64,000 nt of DNA from positions 6,865,001-6,929,000 of the forward strand of contig NC_092570.1 in the NCBI RefSeq assembly GCF_037975245.1, given 5' to 3'. The DNA is from Apostichopus japonicus. Its lineage: Eukaryota; Echinodermata; Holothuroidea; Aspidochirotida; Stichopodidae. The notes under the pieces are model-generated. The model had not been told where the DNA came from and made no database searches. It worked only from the letters and a program-made list of their open reading frames with translations. Positions 1-10,146 of this stretch are shown here, piece after piece (within the stretch, counting starts at the first letter, position 1; every line of letters starts with the position of its first letter). A program made the translations under genes and the position numbers.

Positions 1-1240
1 ACTGGTGAAGAATAGTTTGACTTTGATTTTGTGATCCACTCCCTTGTAAGGAGATCCTCCAAGTACTCCTTCACTTCCTGATATAGGGGGCGAGGGATAC
101 TAGTATAGTTCTTCTGTACAGGAACCCTGTCATTTAGTGTTATCTTCATTAGTAAGTCTGGGCAGTCTCCCATGTCCTTATTATCAGATGCAAAGGCTTT
201 ACACTCACCCTTTAGCATTGCTTGGGCTGCGTCCCTTTGAGAGTCAGTCAAGCCTGTCAAACCCACCCATGGTAACCACTTGTCAGGTTTGTCACTATCG
301 TGGAACTTTTCTATCCCTGTCCCTTGCTTGTCCACACCCACAGACAAACATTCTCCCAGTTGACCATCACCACTAGGTCCAAAGTCTGCTGGTACCGAGG
401 CTACAACTTTTACCTGTTCAACATGTCCGATACCTGTACGTTTTGGTAGTGGTAGATCCTTATTAGTCATGTTATAAACTGGTAGCTTACAACCCCTCTT
501 TGTAACATTAACCATGATCTCTGGAACTTCCAGACCTTGTAGTTCATCACTAGCACACTTTGATACAAATACATATTCATTAGCATAGTTACATTTCTTA
601 GAATGTACTTTGAATTCTACTTCCACACACTTCCCTCCTGGTATGACTACATGTTCATTTGGAGACCTAAGCTCAATACAGTCCTGCTCTGATTTGTCCT
701 CAATCAGACGGACTATAGCCTCTATGTCACGCCTACTTTTTCCCGGGATTGCCCCAAGTAACGTGTTAACATCCCCCCTGTCCTCATCTCCATTTAATAG
801 ATGGATGATTACATTATACCCAATAAGAGGAAGGCTCATCTCCCCAGGATACACTAGCATAGGAACTTCAAGCCCACTACTACCCCCTATAGACAGATCT
901 GCTTGAACCCATCCCAGATAGGGCATTTCATCCCCACTGGCAGTTTTCAGCTCCAAATGCTCACCATCTAGTAACTCCTCAACCGGTTTTAATCTCATAT
1001 TAGGTAGGTACCCCGCCACCCAATTCTCAGAAACCAGTGAAACCTGGGAGCCTGTATCCCACAAACAATCTGTAGCAATCCCATTAATCACACCCTTAAC
1101 AATACATTTATTCCCAACAAGGTGAACAAGTTGGTCTCTTTTGTTGCTGGACAATGATGTCACATTACCCATTAATACCTTTCTGGGACCATTGTGCCCG
1201 TCTACTTTGACAGCTTGGACATCTACACCGGTCTTCCCTT
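1..1240 (-). pseudogene. Ty3/gypsy protease and start of reverse transcriptase, partial
   Basis: Read on the minus strand this is the pro-pol start of a Ty3/gypsy retrotransposon. The frame looks open from about 1240 to the left edge and is cut by the edge. The aspartic protease signature WDTGSQVS lies at about 1040-1063 (D-T-G codons near 1050-1058). At 1-130 is the linker into RT, with VQKNYTSIPRPLYQEVKEYL and KSKSNYSSP. The same block occurs in the plus-strand copy at about 3438-3555 (VQKNYNSIPRPLYREVKDYL), so the two are one family. The pro frame overlaps the end of gag in the -1 frame, as many Ty3/gypsy elements do for gag-pro expression. The rest of RT, RNase H and integrase lie outside the window. 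Called a pseudogene because its gag carries a frame break. Confidence 0.8.
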
Positions 1241-2334
1241 GTCCCTCTGAGAAGACCTGTTGTCGTTTCCCGGAGTCCTTCTCCAACATCCCCTTGCGAA
1301 GTGTTCGTCACTACCACACTTGTAGCAATGGCCACAAGAGTCCCCCTTCTGGGCCAATCGACAGGAAGCACACCCCCGTGGACGTTGTCGTCTGTACTCG
1401 TTTGTGTCTCGGGATTGGCTAAACAGTTGCTTCATATCTGCTCGAAGCTCCTTAATTTCCCCCAGAAGTGTACCCGGTCCATCACGTACCTTTCCTTCTT
1501 TCAATGGTGGTGCTGCTTCAGAGTTGGGTAACTGACCAGGATAATGCTGATCTGAACATTCCTTGATCATGTTGATGGCAGGCTTGGGCTTGGGTCCCAG
1601 CTTCTTAACCCGTTCTGCCTCTTCGCTGGCCGAGATGTTTGTCTTCTCCAGTAATAACTCATCTGACACACCTGGTTTTCCCAAGAATGGTTTAAGATCT
1701 TGGCGTATCGTTGGGCTCAGTAGGCCAGTGGTGACGGCATGGAGAAACATATTCTGCACTAAATCCACGTCGTACTGCTGGGGGGCTTCTACTTCCTTTG
1801 ACGCTTGCAGGACCCTCTGCCGAAGGTCAAGGGCCCTGAACATAAAATTTTGTGCTGTCTCCTTCTGTAGTTGCGACAAACTACACAGTTCTTGGTATAG
1901 TTCCGTCGCACTCTTTTCTTGGTAGTGGGTGCGGAGCAGGCGTCTAAGCTTCGGTAGTGTTATACTGGGTCGTCCTTCCAAATAACTTCGGAGGTTAAGA
2001 CCTGGGTGATAGCTCTGATGATCGCATCGGTAACCTCATCCTGGTTGTATCCCCTTTTCAGCCCGATCTCGATCTGATGGTTTAAACTTGTTAAACTCAG
2101 CCTGTCCTTTTGATGTTGGTCACCTACCTGACCGAAGATTTTAAAGTCTCTCCGACCATGGTTCCTTCCCAATCCCGTCTTGGCTTCCTCCTCAAGAACA
2201 GCAAGGCGTTCACGGAGAGTCTCGATTTCACTGCGATCCGCATATTCTGCTCCCTGATCGGAAATCTCATCGCCCTTATCCGCCCCTCCTTCAGGAATTT
2301 CATGAACATCAGTCATTGTGTCGGCTTCGCCCAC
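1223..2334 (-). pseudogene. Ty3/gypsy gag with zinc knuckle, frameshifted
   Basis: Minus-strand gag of the left retrotransposon, which would form the particle shell and bind RNA. It lies in two overlapping frames. The N-terminal 124 residues (2334-1960) include an acidic, coiled-coil-like stretch (ETLRERLAVLEEEAK). The C-terminal 252 residues (1981-1223) have the capsid motif LEGRPSITLPKLRRLLRTHY, a basic Q/R-rich segment and one CX2CX4HX4C zinc knuckle (CYKCGSDEHFARGC, about 1300-1345). The capsid motif starts in the downstream frame exactly where the upstream frame loses similarity, near 1980-2000 at an ACCC run. A single-base loss, or an assembly error, would explain this. A TAG ends gag at 1223; the protease frame runs past it. 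Not a functional gag as read. Confidence 0.8.
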
Positions 2335-2424
2335 TCAGCATACATCCCAGAACTGTTGGTACCAGTCTCAGCGTGTTGGTCCACAAAACACTTTGTATTA
2401 AATCAGTTGGCCCATTTGTTTATA

Positions 2425-2443
2425 GGTCCTGGCAGGGTCGCCA
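2425..2443 (-). promoter_or_regulatory. Primer binding site, probably tRNA-Arg
   Basis: On the minus strand the 19-base segment TGGCGACCCTGCCAGGACC sits 3 bases inside the end of an LTR (TGTAACA) and upstream of gag. A PBS starts TGG because tRNAs end in CCA. The implied tRNA has G as discriminator base and a GGGTC acceptor strand, which fits animal tRNA-Arg. The tRNA identity is inference. Confidence 0.6.
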
Positions 2444-2446
2444 AAA

Positions 2447-2533
2447 TGTTACACCGGGCGGGCCACTGAACTATTACCATTGAGGAGCTTTAGAAGACTG
2501 GAGAAGAGAGAACAGGAAAAACTTGGTGTAACA
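2447..2533. repeat. LTR remnant with inverted ends, at the head-to-head junction
   Basis: This 87-bp piece begins TGTTACACC and ends GGTGTAACA, the inverted TG...CA ends expected of an LTR. It abuts the minus-strand PBS. It is far shorter than a usual LTR, so it is probably a deleted LTR of the minus copy. From 2534 to about 2627 the sequence has no recognisable match before the plus-copy protease tail begins. Confidence 0.45.
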
Positions 2534-2540
2534 GTGCATA

Positions 2541-5500
2541 ATGGCAATTTTGCAACAGTCTCTGCATGGGTGTTCCACGCTATGGACCGCCAAATGCGCA
2601 TTAAATATGAAATTTTGGTGGGGTCCCAAATTTCAACCCGTTACAAATGGATGGGTCCAACTGTATTTCACCTTTCCAGGAGATGATGATGGAGTAGAAG
2701 TGCCCGCACTTGTATGTGAGGACACTGTTTCAGAGCCATTGATTGGGTTCAATGTTATTTCATATTACCTGCAAGATGGTGATTCCAGAAATGGTAACCA
2801 AGTAACTAACACCCTTTGCATGGCATCGAATGGGGTCCTAACTAACCAAAAGGCCAAGGCCCTGGTGAACCTGATCAAGAATGCAGATCTAAACGATGGG
2901 GCTTTGGGAGCTGTAAAGACTGGAAAGAAAGGAACCAAAATTCCAAAGAAATCCACTGTGAATGTTATGTGTGTGGTTCACGCAGGATGGCTTGAACAAG
3001 GAATAATTGCATTGTTTGTCCCAGATCCATTACAGCAATGGCAGCCCCAATTGCAGATCGAGGAGGGTGTTGTCAATCTCACAAAGGGGTCCTTCTCGAG
3101 ATGTATAGTTCCAGTGTCAAACCCCTCCGAATCTGATATATTCCTTGGAGGTAAAGTCTGCCTTGGAAGGGTTGAGCTGCTTAAGTCAGTTGTACCATTG
3201 GAAACCTACATGAGGGGTACTACAGTTAACAATGTCCAAGTCCAAACCAAACAGAGTAGAAGTGGTGACAACAGCATGACGTGGGACACTCCAGTGGACT
3301 TGAGTCACCTGAATGAGGAACAACGCCAAAAGGCAGTGCTGATGTTGAGGGAGGAATCAGCAGTGTTCTCCCAAGGTGAAAATGACATGGGTTGCTTGGA
3401 TTTAGAGATGGAGATTAGACTGAAAGACCAACAGCCTGTTCAGAAGAACTATAATTCTATTCCCAGACCCTTATACAGAGAAGTGAAGGATTATCTGTCT
3501 GACTTGATGGCAAGAGGATGGGTACGGAGATCTAAATCACCCTATTCATCACCGGCAGTCTGTGTCAGAAAGAAAGATGGAACACTCCGCCTTTGCATAG
3601 ATTATAGGGCTCTCAATGCAAAGACTATACCTGACAGGCAACCCATTCCCAAGATTAATGATGTCCTGAGTGGCCTTGGAGGTAATCACTGGTTCTCGAC
3701 TCTTGACCAAGGTAAGGCCTATCATCAGGGTTTTGTCAGCGAAGAGAGTCGACAGGCCACTGCTTTCATCACTCCATGGGGGCTTTATGAGTGGGTAAGG
3801 ATACCCTTTGGTCTGATGAATGCCCCAGCAGCTTTTCAGAGACATATGGAAGTGTGTTTGGAAGACATGAATGGCGAAATCTGTTACACCTACCTAGATG
3901 ATATACTGGTCTTCAGTGATACATATGAGGAACACCTGAGACGGCTCCAAGCAGTCTTACAGAGATTGAAAGCCAAAGGTGTGAAACTGAGAGCATCAAA
4001 ATGCGAACTGTTCCAGTCCGAAGTGAAATACTTGGGAAAAATTGTATCAGCCCAGGGTTATCGAGCAGACCCAAAGGATACCAAAGCAGTCCTTCATCTC
4101 AAAGAAATGAGACCAAAGTCTGTAGGAGAGGTAAGGCATATGCTTGGCCTGGTAGGGTACTACCGCCAGTTCATCAGAGATTTCTCTAAGAAAGCTAGGC
4201 CTCTCTATGATCTATTGACAGTACCACCGCCTGAAAAGACGCTGAGTGGTAAACAAATCAAGGGAGGGCGTAAAGGCTCAACAAAAGGCAAGAGCAACCT
4301 AAAAGGGCAGTTACCATCCAGATATCCAGTGGTATGGACAGAACAACATCACCAGGCCTTAGAGGAACTGTTGGAGCCTCTGACCAACCCTCCAGTGATG
4401 AGTTACCCAAACTTTGATAAAGAGTTTGTTGTCCACACTGACGCATCGAATGAAGGCCTCGGTGCTATCCTGTACCAAGAGCAAGACGGAAAGCTCCGAG
4501 TTATTTCATACGCATCACGGAGTCTTTCACCAGCTGAAAAGAATTACTACATGCATTCAGGGAAACTAGAATTCCTTGCTCTAAAGTGGGCCATAACAGA
4601 AAGATTCAGGGACTATCTGTTTTATGCGAAGCATTTCACCGTCTATACAGATAACAACCCTCTCACCTATGTACTAGCAAATGCCAAACTGAACGCTACA
4701 GGACAACGGTGGGTGCCGGAGCTGGCAGATTTTAATTTCACCATTCGATATAGACCAGGGAGGATAAATATCGATGCTGACAGCTTATCCTGTTTGTCAT
4801 TACCATATGATCCAAAGACAATGATGGATTACTACACTGAAGAACTGTCACCAACTGTCATGACCTGTGTAAAAGATACCGTGGAAGCTGTGAGCCAAGG
4901 GGAGACAACTTTGATAGAAACAGTCTGTTCCAGTATTGAAGTGTCTGAACTACTAAAGTTCCCTGAAGATAAGAGAGGCAGAAGGATATCAAAAAGTGAG
5001 CTGAAAGAAGCACAGGCAGATGATGAATTCATATCGAGAGTGCTTTTCTACAAACAACGTGGCAACCGACCTTCAACAAAGATCAGGCGTGCTGAGTCAA
5101 AGAATGTGTCCAAACTCCTACTGCAGTGGGATAAACTGAAAATTGATCAACATGGGATCCTAAAAAGAGTGATCAAGGGAAAAGACCAGCTGGTGCTACC
5201 TCTGAAATACCGCCATTTGGTTTACAAGGAGTTGCATGAAGAAATGGGACATGTGGGTGCAGAGAAGGTGTATGACCTTGCCAATGACAGGTTCTACTGG
5301 GTCGGAATGTTCAAGGACATCGAAGGCTATGTCAACAACCAGTGTGCTTGCATAAAAAGCAAGAAACCACAAAGAATAATAAGAGCCCCACTTAAGAGCA
5401 TCCAGACTACTCAACCATTTGAGTTGATCTCCATAGATTACCTCCATCTGGAAAGATGTACCGGCGGGTATGAGTACATTCTGGTTATTGTTGATCATTT

Positions 5501-6899
5501 TACCCGATTCACTCAAGCATATCCAACCACTAACAAATCTGGAAGGACTGCCGCAGATAAGTTGTTCAATGATTACATCTTGAAGTTTGGAATACCTCGT
5601 AGAATCCACCACGACCAAGGGAGAGAGTTTGAGAACCAGCTCTTTACCCGATTGCAGATCTATTGCGGTATAAACCACTCCCGGACAACACCATACCATC
5701 CGCAAGGCAATGGTCAAGTGGAGAGATTTAATCGCACAATTTTAGGAATGCTGAGAACACTGACAGAAACACAAAAGTCAAAATGGAAGGACCACCTAAA
5801 CAAATGTGTTTATGCCTACAACTGTACCCGTAACAGCAGCACAAACTACTCACCATTTTACTTGATGTTTGGGAGATCACCCCGTCTCCCCATTGATCTG
5901 ATTTTTGAAACTGTCAATGAGGCACAAGGAGAGTCAAATAACCATAAGACGTATGTAGAGGAGTGGAAAATGAGAATGAAAGAAGCATTTGAAATTGCTA
6001 ACAAACATGCAATCAAAGCTGCTGCTAAGGGGAAGAAGGCGTATGACAAGAAGGCCAATGCCACAGTCTTGTTTCCTGGAGACAGAGTTTTGGTGAGAAA
6101 CCTGAAGCCCAGAGAGGGCCCAGCCAAACTACGTTCCTACTGGGCGGACCAAATCTATGTTGTAAGAAAACAACTAGGAGACTTACCAGTTTATGTGGTG
6201 CAAGAAGAAAACGGCCGAGGTGGAGAAAAGACTCTACATAGAAATTTATTGAAGTCATGTGACTTGCTTCCCATTGAAAAAGAAGGTCCTCGTAACAAAC
6301 AAACAAAACGAACAAGAAATCACAGACTACCAAGCAAGACTGTTGTTGATCAGAACAGTGACGAAAGTGATGACGACGATGAATTCTTACAATTCAGGGT
6401 AAGACCACCTGATGTAAGTACCGACAATGACCAAAGAGCAACTGGAGAGACCTTAAGGGAAGGAGCTGCCAGGCTAGAAGTACCTGATGAGTGCCTTCAA
6501 ATGCTGGGAGATGACCACTATGCCGACCAGACTGAACCTGATGAAGGAGAACCAGAGACAGGTGACCAGATGTACGATCAGATGTCAGAGGGTGCAGTCG
6601 TGGATAATCCAGACCAAGAGAGTCAGCCAAACCAACCTGATGTCCTGGGTACACAGGGGGAAGCAACTCATAGGGTTCGACAACCACCTCTCCACTTCAC
6701 ATATGATAGACTAGGTTCACCGGCATACACAAGGTTAAACTGTAATTATGTAGGGTGGCCAAGTGAGGTAGCATTGAATCCAGGTTTTAAAATGGGAGCT
6801 AGCTCAATATTTATGCCCCAGTATTCTACATATCCTGTTTATAGGTATCAAATGATACAGGGTTACCCAATGTATAGTCAGCGTCAGGTACAGCTTTAA
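2541..6899 (+). CDS. Ty3/gypsy pol polyprotein (RT, RNase H, integrase), 5'-truncated
   Basis: An unbroken 1,452-residue frame. Family similarity starts near residue 30 (NGWVQ...), at the downstream part of the protease; the D-T-G active site is missing and there is no gag upstream. The first ~30 residues come from junction DNA. RT: CVRKKDGTLRLCIDYRALN, then YLDD at residue 451. RNase H: FVVHTDASNEGLGAIL near 630. Integrase: an HHCC-type finger (HEEMGHVGAEK...QCAC, with C-x-C rather than C-x2-C), catalytic D in SIDYLHLE, D in HHDQGREFEN, and E in HPQGNGQVERFNRT. The ~350-residue tail after the integrase core is acidic and of unknown role. The start is arbitrary because the true gag-pro start is lost. 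The open frame implies recent activity or trans-mobilisation; the annotated start is probably not a genuine start codon. Confidence 0.85.
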   Translation: MAILQQSLHGCSTLWTAKCALNMKFWWGPKFQPVTNGWVQLYFTFPGDDDGVEVPALVCEDTVSEPLIGFNVISYYLQDGDSRNGNQVTNTLCMASNGVLTNQKAKALVNLIKNADLNDGALGAVKTGKKGTKIPKKSTVNVMCVVHAGWLEQGIIALFVPDPLQQWQPQLQIEEGVVNLTKGSFSRCIVPVSNPSESDIFLGGKVCLGRVELLKSVVPLETYMRGTTVNNVQVQTKQSRSGDNSMTWDTPVDLSHLNEEQRQKAVLMLREESAVFSQGENDMGCLDLEMEIRLKDQQPVQKNYNSIPRPLYREVKDYLSDLMARGWVRRSKSPYSSPAVCVRKKDGTLRLCIDYRALNAKTIPDRQPIPKINDVLSGLGGNHWFSTLDQGKAYHQGFVSEESRQATAFITPWGLYEWVRIPFGLMNAPAAFQRHMEVCLEDMNGEICYTYLDDILVFSDTYEEHLRRLQAVLQRLKAKGVKLRASKCELFQSEVKYLGKIVSAQGYRADPKDTKAVLHLKEMRPKSVGEVRHMLGLVGYYRQFIRDFSKKARPLYDLLTVPPPEKTLSGKQIKGGRKGSTKGKSNLKGQLPSRYPVVWTEQHHQALEELLEPLTNPPVMSYPNFDKEFVVHTDASNEGLGAILYQEQDGKLRVISYASRSLSPAEKNYYMHSGKLEFLALKWAITERFRDYLFYAKHFTVYTDNNPLTYVLANAKLNATGQRWVPELADFNFTIRYRPGRINIDADSLSCLSLPYDPKTMMDYYTEELSPTVMTCVKDTVEAVSQGETTLIETVCSSIEVSELLKFPEDKRGRRISKSELKEAQADDEFISRVLFYKQRGNRPSTKIRRAESKNVSKLLLQWDKLKIDQHGILKRVIKGKDQLVLPLKYRHLVYKELHEEMGHVGAEKVYDLANDRFYWVGMFKDIEGYVNNQCACIKSKKPQRIIRAPLKSIQTTQPFELISIDYLHLERCTGGYEYILVIVDHFTRFTQAYPTTNKSGRTAADKLFNDYILKFGIPRRIHHDQGREFENQLFTRLQIYCGINHSRTTPYHPQGNGQVERFNRTILGMLRTLTETQKSKWKDHLNKCVYAYNCTRNSSTNYSPFYLMFGRSPRLPIDLIFETVNEAQGESNNHKTYVEEWKMRMKEAFEIANKHAIKAAAKGKKAYDKKANATVLFPGDRVLVRNLKPREGPAKLRSYWADQIYVVRKQLGDLPVYVVQEENGRGGEKTLHRNLLKSCDLLPIEKEGPRNKQTKRTRNHRLPSKTVVDQNSDESDDDDEFLQFRVRPPDVSTDNDQRATGETLREGAARLEVPDECLQMLGDDHYADQTEPDEGEPETGDQMYDQMSEGAVVDNPDQESQPNQPDVLGTQGEATHRVRQPPLHFTYDRLGSPAYTRLNCNYVGWPSEVALNPGFKMGASSIFMPQYSTYPVYRYQMIQGYPMYSQRQVQL

Positions 6900-7481
6900 A
6901 CTCTAAAGTAGTGAGGATTCGTCAGTTTAGAAGGAGACGATATGATTGGTTCAATTTTGGATTTTCAGATGTACATGTATGTTTTATTTACCTTACTATT
7001 GTATAGTTTGTCTAGCAACTTGATATGCTGAGCCTCATTAAGGCTACAATTGGATTTAGCAAATCCATTGTAGGTGCAAAACCCAAAATGGGAAAAGCTA
7101 TGCACATGGGGAGGTAGCTACTAGCTAGAGTAAAAGGATATAGTCCTGTAAGTTGTATTAGCTGTTAGTATTTGTCTGACTATTAGAGATTGAGGTAAAT
7201 ATGCCACAGGCAAGAGACATGTTTTATCATTATTTTGATACTGAGCTTAGAACCAATAGAGATTGGGAAACTGAAAGAACCATTGTTTTAAGATTTCAAA
7301 CTGACAATTCAGATGATTGCGTCAGGTTATATGTTGTGGCAGTTTGTATATATGTTGCTGTATTTTCAATTAATCATTTTTTTTCTATAGTTTCTGCAGT
7401 AACGGAGAAGAGGCCATGTGAGCGACTGCTGAATTGGCAGAAAAACATCATAGGCTTCACAAGTTGGGGACAACTTCTTTC
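6900..7481 (+). other. 3' untranslated part of the plus gypsy copy
   Basis: Non-coding between the pol stop and the polypurine tract. A 103-codon open frame at 7201-7512 runs into the LTR and resembles nothing I recognise; no envelope-like features (signal peptide, furin site or long hydrophobic anchor in a glycoprotein) are seen. Confidence 0.5.
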
Positions 7482-7492
7482 AAGGAGGGGAG
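7482..7492 (+). promoter_or_regulatory. Polypurine tract
   Basis: AAGGAGGGGAG lies directly before a TGTGTTGC LTR start, in the place and orientation expected for the plus-strand priming site of the plus gypsy copy. Confidence 0.65.
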
Positions 7493-7619
7493 TGTGTTGC
7501 GCGGAAAAATAGGTACCCCTACAAAAATCATCAAATTGGCGTTCCATATCATTTTCAAGCACTTAAACGCACACTAAATGTGTACATGCGTGCCTATGTA
7601 GGAACGTACGTTCACTGGC

Positions 7620-7678
7620 GCTTGCTATTCTGCCAATTGGGCTGTCTGCATCATATGTTCTCTGTCTCCTTTCTGCAG
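7620..7678 (+). repeat. 59-bp direct repeat, copy 1, ending at AG|GTAAGT
   Basis: Identical by eye to 8266-8324. It ends in a pyrimidine tract plus CTGCAG (3' splice-site-like), and this copy is followed at once by GTAAGT, a perfect 5' splice-site core. The second copy is followed by CCCTAAAG instead. Confidence 0.75.
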
Positions 7679-8265
7679 GTAAGTTTACACGATTTATTAA
7701 ATGTTAAACACCAAAACTTCAACCAGTTGTATAAAAACACCTCTAGCTTTGATTTGATTAGGTCCTGGTTGATGATGTAAGAGAAATGATGGGATATTAC
7801 CAGATTAAAATGTGTTACCACTCGTGCAACGATGTCACAGAATAATACGTATAATATTGTATGTTAGGTCAGAGAGTAGCACTTATTTGTCGTTAAATCC
7901 GTCATTTAAGGTTCGTATGTTGCATGACTTGTGATCTGTGGTAATGTAAACAATCAGTTAGGCTTAGTAATTCAAGTAGGGTAATTAGTGTATTGCATAA
8001 ATGTTAACCACATAGAGGTCGTTAGTAAATATGAACTGTTAAGCTAGGCTCGCTGTTCGTTCACTGTCTAACGTAGGCCCAGACCTACCGTGTATTAAGT
8101 CACAGCGTGGGTATGGTATTTAATTACTTGAAGGGCGCCACCAATTTTGTTTCATAATTAGGGGATTTCCCTAGATCAATATTCCAGAATCAATGTTGTA
8201 GTATTAAGTGTGTTTTACACCGGAGATAAGCTAAATTACTGCCAGTTAATCTAATAATAAAATTT

Positions 8266-8324
8266 GCTTGCTATTCTGCCAATTGGGCTGTCTGCATCAT
8301 ATGTTCTCTGTCTCCTTTCTGCAG
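8266..8324 (+). repeat. 59-bp direct repeat, copy 2
   Basis: Second copy of 7620-7678, offset 646 bp, ending in TCTCCTTTCTGCAG but not followed by a donor site. Confidence 0.75.
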
Positions 8325-8376
8325 CCCTAAAGCAAACCACCCTGGAATTCCCCTAACCCGGGGGGGGGGGGTAACA

Positions 8377-9659
8377 AATACGTTCCAATATTACCATAGC
8401 AACGTGTTCTAAAAGCGCTATGAACGAATAACAACTTAGCTACTTATTTTCAACCATAATATATGCAAAACAGGCTGGCTTTTCATCATCTTGACCAAAT
8501 AAATCTAGATTTTGTATGATAATTAGAAATTTTCATTTCCAAGAAATTTTTGAATGGAATTGTTGTAAATTTACTCCAAGTTCTGCTTCAATCTTAGTCT
8601 TTTTTGCCTAGTACACTGCATCTGCTTAATCAGGTGTAAGCTAAGTTTGTTATTTAGGCCCCCCTCCCCTGTTACCCTAAAATTCTGGTAAAAACGCTTA
8701 TTTTTTTTTAAAGGATATTACCGTATCAATACTGTAGTGTAGGTATAGCCTAGGTACTGTGTGCCTGTTCACAACCGCTTGTTCCATTAAGAACAGTAAA
8801 CAGGTCTTTTTTAGCAAACGCTAACTTGGAAGTTGGACAGAACTGTCTTTTTAATAGCTCCATATTTTACAATTTCGACCATAAAGATTCATATCAGGAT
8901 TGTGGGTTTGTGTATCAGATGCTCAAGGTTCGGTACAGACATCATCTGATTTTTATTAAGGGATTTTGAAGAAATTTGTGCTGAAAAAGCTTAGGGGGGG
9001 CCTAGGCCTAGGTGCGCACTATACAGGCATCCCGATTCCCATGCTATAGTATAGGCTAGCCTAGGCCTACTCCATCGTATGTGGCTGAAACCCGGTTGAG
9101 CTGTGGCAGAGACAGTAAGGTTCTTGCTCTTTGAGACTATTATAATGTTATCGTGATTAATTGTCCGGTCTTCCTACAAATATGGCCTAGGCTAGGCCTA
9201 TAGCCCTACAGAATTCTGTTGACTATAGAATGGGCCTAACGTTAGGCTATGCCCATACAATTATAAAGTAGGCCTAGTATACGTTAGGCTAGCCTAAGCC
9301 GAATATTATTTGCTCAATGGACATTAATGTCGATGAAGGAATCGTTTGGTATTCACGTCTATTCACCAAGGGTCGACCCGATAACTTATTAGCAGGTCTG
9401 CGTTCAGTGCGCTGGAGTTGAATTTAATTTTCGGTCTACCTGTTTCTAAATTAAAACTGAAAAACTCACCGCAGCGGGGCAGCGTTCAAGTTTAAGCCAT
9501 TCATATCGCCGGATACAACGGGGGGGGGGGGGGAGACAAAAGTAGGATTACGTTCGCGGTTTATGATTCGGCTGATCGTAAGTTGTGTTGTTATTTCTCG
9601 TAGTAGACAAAAAAACACGGTAATTGATACGCGATTTTTGCCAATAATTTAATTTTCAG
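8377..9659. other. Non-coding, GGCCTA-rich DNA
   Basis: No supported gene. Poly-G runs occur, and from about 8995 to 9300 the words GGCCTA/TAGGCC recur densely with CTAGG variants, like a second island at about 15100-15370. Probably a genome-wide dispersed repeat or mutational pattern. Confidence 0.5.
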
Positions 9660-9740
9660 TTTCGTTTAAACGTTCATCAGGTTTTATTAAACGTTTAAAC
9701 GATGTTTCGTTCGTTTACACGTTTAAACGTGTAAACGGCA
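9660..9740. repeat. Palindrome cluster built on CGTTTAAACG
   Basis: Three nested or adjacent palindromes share the core GTTTAAAC. The largest is a perfect 26-bp palindrome at 9712-9737 (half-site CGTTTACACGTTT). No coding potential. Confidence 0.7.
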
Positions 9741-10146
9741 CAGCACTACGGCGGGGCTTCAACTTCTACTCGAACATGATCGACGGTACGTGACGCAAGA
9801 ACTGCACGCAATATGTACGTAGGTAGCACGTAGGTAACATACACAGTGCATATTATGTACGTAAAGGCGGCGAACTTCGGTGCACTCACTATACTATTAC
9901 ATGTAACGTGAACGTTTGGTCAGACGGAACTTTGGAGCCCGCGAAAAGTGGTCGAAATTATTACGCAAATTCCACTCAATGCGTTGTATTCAAATAAACG
10001 ATTTTGTTCACAAGTCAAAACAAATTCCATGGTAAAGTGAGAAAATGAGATTATTAACACTTTATTATTCCCTTACAATTACATTTCCCGATGAAAATTG
10101 CCGAACTTGTTTATTCATAGATCATGTACACACTTGTGATAAGTAC
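9741..10146. other. Non-coding
   Basis: Nothing recognised. ACGTA-type words recur around 9790-9870. Confidence 0.4.

Larger units (their letters stand above)
7493..8376 (+). repeat. Putative 3' LTR of the plus gypsy copy
   Basis: Starts TGTGTTGCGCGG right after the polypurine tract. A possible end is CCCGG(n)GTAACA at 8376, resembling the CCCGGTGTAACA end of the minus-copy LTR at 2447. No 5' LTR is present for comparison, so the right boundary is a guess. The stretch holds a 59-bp direct repeat (7620-7678 and 8266-8324). Confidence 0.4.

Noticed and set aside
3549-6687. Minus-strand and alternative-frame open frames across the gypsy pol
   Set aside because: Shadows of the clear plus-strand pol frame with its RT and integrase motifs.
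7201-7512. Possible env-like or accessory frame after pol
   Set aside because: Only 103 codons, runs into the LTR and has no envelope-like features.
9000-9300. GGCCTA island as a regulatory cluster
   Set aside because: The same word-rich pattern recurs at about 15100-15370 and in scattered spots; more likely a genome-wide sequence habit than a regulatory element.
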